NCBI GenBank assembly: GCA_024401225.1
Contig: JAKSLM010000004.1
Span: 38,890 to 102,889, forward strand
Origin: Bacteroidaceae bacterium
Lineage (GTDB): Bacteria > Bacteroidota > Bacteroidia > Bacteroidales > Bacteroidaceae
Length of the DNA: 64,000 nucleotides
Reading direction: 5' to 3'
In this document: positions 61,319-64,000 of the stretch, piece by piece
Position numbering within the stretch: the stretch's first letter is position 1
How the letters are laid out: each line of letters starts with the position of its first letter
Notes under the pieces: generated by a model
What the model saw: the letters and a program-made list of their open reading frames with translations, nothing else
Database searches by the model: none
Told to the model about the DNA's origin: nothing
Translations under genes and position numbers: made by a program

Positions 61319-63751
61319 ATGAAAAAAATACTATCTACGGTTCTTCTTCTCGCGCTTTGCGCCCTTCAGCTTCATGCACTTCCTGCCAAGCCAGTGAAGC
61401 GCATCGTAACGCTTGATGATGGCACAAAGGTAGAGCTCACGCTTCGCGGTGATGAGGATTATCACTTCTGGGTGGCAGCTGACGGTACTGCCTTTGAAGA
61501 GCATAAGGGACGTTACATCCCAGTAACTCGCGATGAGGTCAATACCCGATGGGCAAAGCATCATAAGGTAAGAGGCTCACTTGCAGGTTTGGATCTCAAC
61601 ACTCTTCGTGCAAAGAAGCGCGGCGATCTTAAGCCTGGCCAGTTCTCTGGTCAGCAGAGAGGTCTCGTGATTCTTGTGGACTATGCTGACAAGCCTATGT
61701 CTGTACAGCCAACTCCTAAGGCATTCTTCAACGATTTCTTCAACAAGGTAGGCTACAATCAGGATGGCAACACGGGTTCTGTCCGCGATTACTTCTACGA
61801 TCAGAGCTATGGCAAGTTCGATCTGCGCTTTGATGTCGTAGGTCCTATTCGTGCTAAGCATCAGATGGCTTACTATGGTCAGAACGATGAGGATGGACAC
61901 GACATGCATGCCCGCGACCTTATTGTTGAGGCTGTTGAGGCTGCTGCCGATTCAATCGACTATAAGAATTATGACTGGGATGGCGATGGAGTAGTGGAGC
62001 ACATCTTCATTGTTTATGCCGGCAACTCGGAGGCAGAAGGTGCTGATTCTAATACTATCTGGCCTCACATGTCGACTGTGGCACATTATAACCTCAAGTT
62101 TGATGGTGTGTCGATCGCTACTTATGCCTGTGCATCTGAATTCCAGGGTGCCAACGGCACTGTGCCTGACGGCGTAGGCTCTGCTTGCCATGAGTTCTCT
62201 CATTGCCTTGGTCTGCCTGACACTTACGATGTCAATTACAGCGGAGGTGTAGGTGTAGAGAGCTGGGATGTGATGCATAGAGGCTGCTACAACAACAGTT
62301 CAAGAACCCCAAGCGGACATACCAGTTTCGCAAAGATGCTGGTCGGATGGCTCGACCCTGTTGAATTGACCACAATGACTCCAGTGTCGGGAATGCGTTC
62401 TCTTGATGAGGCACCAGAGGCTTACATCATGTACAACGAAGGCAATCGCGACGAGTTCTATATGCTTGAGAACCGTCAGCCAGTCAAGTGGGATGCTGCA
62501 TTGCCGGGTCACGGTTTGCTCGTTTTCCATGTCGACTATGATAAGGGCGCATGGAGTGGTAATCAGGTAAACACAAGACCGGAACAGCAACGATTCTCTG
62601 TCATACCTGCCGATGGCCGATTCGACTACTACACTCAGTCGGGCGACCCATTCCCTGGCATTAAGCGCAACACAATGCTGAACATGAGTACAACACCTGC
62701 AGCCACAGTATATGCTCAGAATGTTGACGGCTCGTACTTCATGCACAAGAATATCGACAGCGTTGAGGAGACTGATAACGGTCTTATCTCCTTTGTGGCA
62801 TGCCGCCCTGATCCTGTTGTGCCAGCATTGAACGAACCTAAGGTTCTTTCGGACAATTCGTTCTCTGTCTCTTGGGCACCGGGTGCAGAGGGTACTATCT
62901 ATGAGGTGTTCCTCGAGGAGTATCCTGCTGTGGCTCACGATAAGGAAGCAAGTCGCTACTATGATAGGAGTATGGATAAATTCTATGCTGCCAAGGCGGG
63001 ATTGACGGATGTAAGTAAAAAACTAACTGACTATATGGGACAGTCTGGCTGGAGCGGAGATCAATTGTATTGTACACCTGACTATTTGCGCATTGGAACT
63101 AGTAAAATTAAGGGTTCTCTTGTCTCTCCAACTTTTAGTGAGCCAAAGACCAACGAGCTGACTTTCGCTGTTAGCGTTAAGTTGTTCGATTCGGCTCAGC
63201 CATTAAAGGGATATTGGTATTTTGTTACTCCTGATGGTGCACAGAACATCGACTTCGAGCAGACTACAGACGGACTGATGATCCTGCATCTGAAGGATGT
63301 GAAGGACATCTTCCGAGTAGGATTCTATCCGGAATCTCGTGTTTATGTCAATCACATTTACCTTTACGATGGTTATTGGACAGAGGAAGAACTTCTTTCT
63401 TCGTCAGCGAAGTCAAGAGGACCTCTCCGTTCCAACAAGTTCTCTTATACCACAGAGGAACCAACCATGACATTCAAGAATCTGGAAAGTTCAAGCCGAT
63501 ATGAGGTTAAGGTTCGTGCCTTTGATGGCTACGTTCGTACTGATTGGAGCGAAGTGAAGTCGGTATCGTTTGGCGCTGATGCTATTCTCGCCCCAATATC
63601 TGACGAGGATCAGCAGGTGGTAAGCCGTGAATTGTATGACATGAACGGTAGAAAGCTTGATGCCAATGCACAGCGTGACTCTCGTGGCATTTTCATTGAA
63701 AAACGTAAACTGTCAAATGGTAAGGTAATAACACGAAAAATCGTGTTTTAA
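61319..63751 (+). CDS. Secreted M6-family metalloprotease with C-terminal sorting tail
   Basis: 810 residues, signal peptide (L-H-A). After a propeptide, the catalytic domain carries H-E-F-S-H-C-L-G-L-P-D at about 291-301 (HExxHxxGxxD zinc site) and the Met-turn W-D-V-M-H-R-G about 25 residues later, as in immune-inhibitor-A/M6 proteases. An FN3-like domain and a galactose-binding-like sandwich follow. The last ~40 residues (L-Y-D-M-N-G-R-K ... G-K-V-I-T-R-K) resemble bacteroidal type IX-style sorting tails. It should cut extracellular proteins, feeding the SusCD pair before it. The ATG at 61319 starts a proper signal peptide; upstream in-frame starts do not. Confidence 0.9.
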   Translation: MKKILSTVLLLALCALQLHALPAKPVKRIVTLDDGTKVELTLRGDEDYHFWVAADGTAFEEHKGRYIPVTRDEVNTRWAKHHKVRGSLAGLDLNTLRAKKRGDLKPGQFSGQQRGLVILVDYADKPMSVQPTPKAFFNDFFNKVGYNQDGNTGSVRDYFYDQSYGKFDLRFDVVGPIRAKHQMAYYGQNDEDGHDMHARDLIVEAVEAAADSIDYKNYDWDGDGVVEHIFIVYAGNSEAEGADSNTIWPHMSTVAHYNLKFDGVSIATYACASEFQGANGTVPDGVGSACHEFSHCLGLPDTYDVNYSGGVGVESWDVMHRGCYNNSSRTPSGHTSFAKMLVGWLDPVELTTMTPVSGMRSLDEAPEAYIMYNEGNRDEFYMLENRQPVKWDAALPGHGLLVFHVDYDKGAWSGNQVNTRPEQQRFSVIPADGRFDYYTQSGDPFPGIKRNTMLNMSTTPAATVYAQNVDGSYFMHKNIDSVEETDNGLISFVACRPDPVVPALNEPKVLSDNSFSVSWAPGAEGTIYEVFLEEYPAVAHDKEASRYYDRSMDKFYAAKAGLTDVSKKLTDYMGQSGWSGDQLYCTPDYLRIGTSKIKGSLVSPTFSEPKTNELTFAVSVKLFDSAQPLKGYWYFVTPDGAQNIDFEQTTDGLMILHLKDVKDIFRVGFYPESRVYVNHIYLYDGYWTEEELLSSSAKSRGPLRSNKFSYTTEEPTMTFKNLESSSRYEVKVRAFDGYVRTDWSEVKSVSFGADAILAPISDEDQQVVSRELYDMNGRKLDANAQRDSRGIFIEKRKLSNGKVITRKIVF

Positions 63752-63835
63752 TCACTTTATATAGCAATAATTGGAGGGAAAATAAGTAAAAGCGTGTCAA
63801 AAGCATAGTTTTTACTTAGTTTTTCCCTCTTTTAT

Positions 63836-63866
63836 TTTGCCAGTTCGTAAAATCGCCGTACCTTTG
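63836..63866 (+). promoter_or_regulatory. Consensus promoter near the right edge
   Basis: TTTG (63836-63839), exactly 19 bases, then TACCTTTG (63859-63866): the closest match to the bacteroidal consensus in the window. Confidence 0.75.
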
Positions 63867-64000
63867 CACTCGCTTTCGGAAAGGAAGTTCCATTAGGGCT
63901 CAGTTCTGGGTGCCGGGAAGAGGACTTCCGGAAAGCATTTAACTCGATCTTTGACAGACTGCAACTACTATAGACAAGGCAGCACACCTATATAATAAAT
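63867..64000 (+). other. Probable rRNA operon leader (partial)
   Basis: After the promoter comes a GC-rich stem with one bulge (63872-63881 with 63926-63936), then GATCTTTGACAG (63946-63957), which resembles the sequence just before 16S rRNA in many Bacteroidetes. No ORF starts here. The 16S gene itself would lie beyond the edge, so the call rests on motif resemblance only. Confidence 0.45.

Noticed and set aside
1-64000. Transfer RNA genes, insertion sequences or prophage
   Set aside because: All spacers were read for T-loop-like sequences, transposase motifs and integrase motifs; none was convincing.

Overview
The window reads as a chromosomal segment of a gut- or oral-type Bacteroidales bacterium, most likely Prevotella or a close relative. 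The evidence is the recurring TAnnTTTG promoter box (often with TTTG about 19 bases upstream), a SusC/SusD pair, many lipoproteins with acidic residues just after the lipid-modified Cys, DUF4493 and PCMD (putative carbohydrate metabolism domain) proteins, secreted proteins with Prevotella-like C-terminal sorting tails, and a bacteroidal nucleoside kinase. I see no integrase, transposase, phage gene, CRISPR array or tRNA. All large genes look intact.

Layout. 1-2303: the 5' end of a Na/Pi cotransporter (minus), a shortened nucleoside kinase and birA. 2300-6222 (minus): a compact operon with a steroid 5-alpha-reductase, an Old Yellow Enzyme flavin reductase, a short-chain dehydrogenase and a secreted PCMD protein; this is the gene set expected for reducing a 3-oxo-delta-4 steroid or bile acid. 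6266-18092 (plus): a ten-gene operon of secreted proteins. Eight are DUF4493 lipoproteins that share a T-R-[AVL] motif 25-37 residues after the lipobox Cys, as in fimbrillin (type V pilin) precursors; the others are a PCMD lipoprotein and an outer-membrane barrel. It ends in a 0.4-kb block of palindromic repeats. 18482-22017 (minus): a Kef-type antiporter, a LolD-like ATPase and a CvfB-like RNA-binding protein. 22176-23234: asd.

23461-41129 is a second surface-protein region. It holds a CotH-kinase/lamin-tail protein, a small cohesin-like protein with a sorting tail, a phosphodiester glycosidase ending in a true dockerin pair, a 1424-residue coiled-coil surface lipoprotein with a long structured leader and strongly biased codons, a small lipoprotein, a 1446-residue protein with three long repeats and a loop-less dockerin-like end, and a DUF1573 protein. 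Next come a FimB/Mfa2-like lipoprotein and an OmpA protein. An ORF-free unit with its own promoter and terminator (candidate small RNA) lies at 44.06-44.26 kb.

44316-53245 is mostly housekeeping on the minus strand: glyQS with an FKBP lipoprotein, purA, a Fur-family regulator with a palindrome inside its promoter, AlkD-like repair, a GxxExxY protein, dipeptidyl peptidase III and a small AraC regulator. An M20 deacylase is on the plus strand. A 914-bp spacer carries a perfect 32-bp inverted repeat with phased CGTGAA repeats. 54128-63751 is a SusC/SusD/lipoprotein/M6 metalloprotease locus, which suggests peptide capture rather than glycan use. The last 170 bases look like an rRNA operon promoter and leader.
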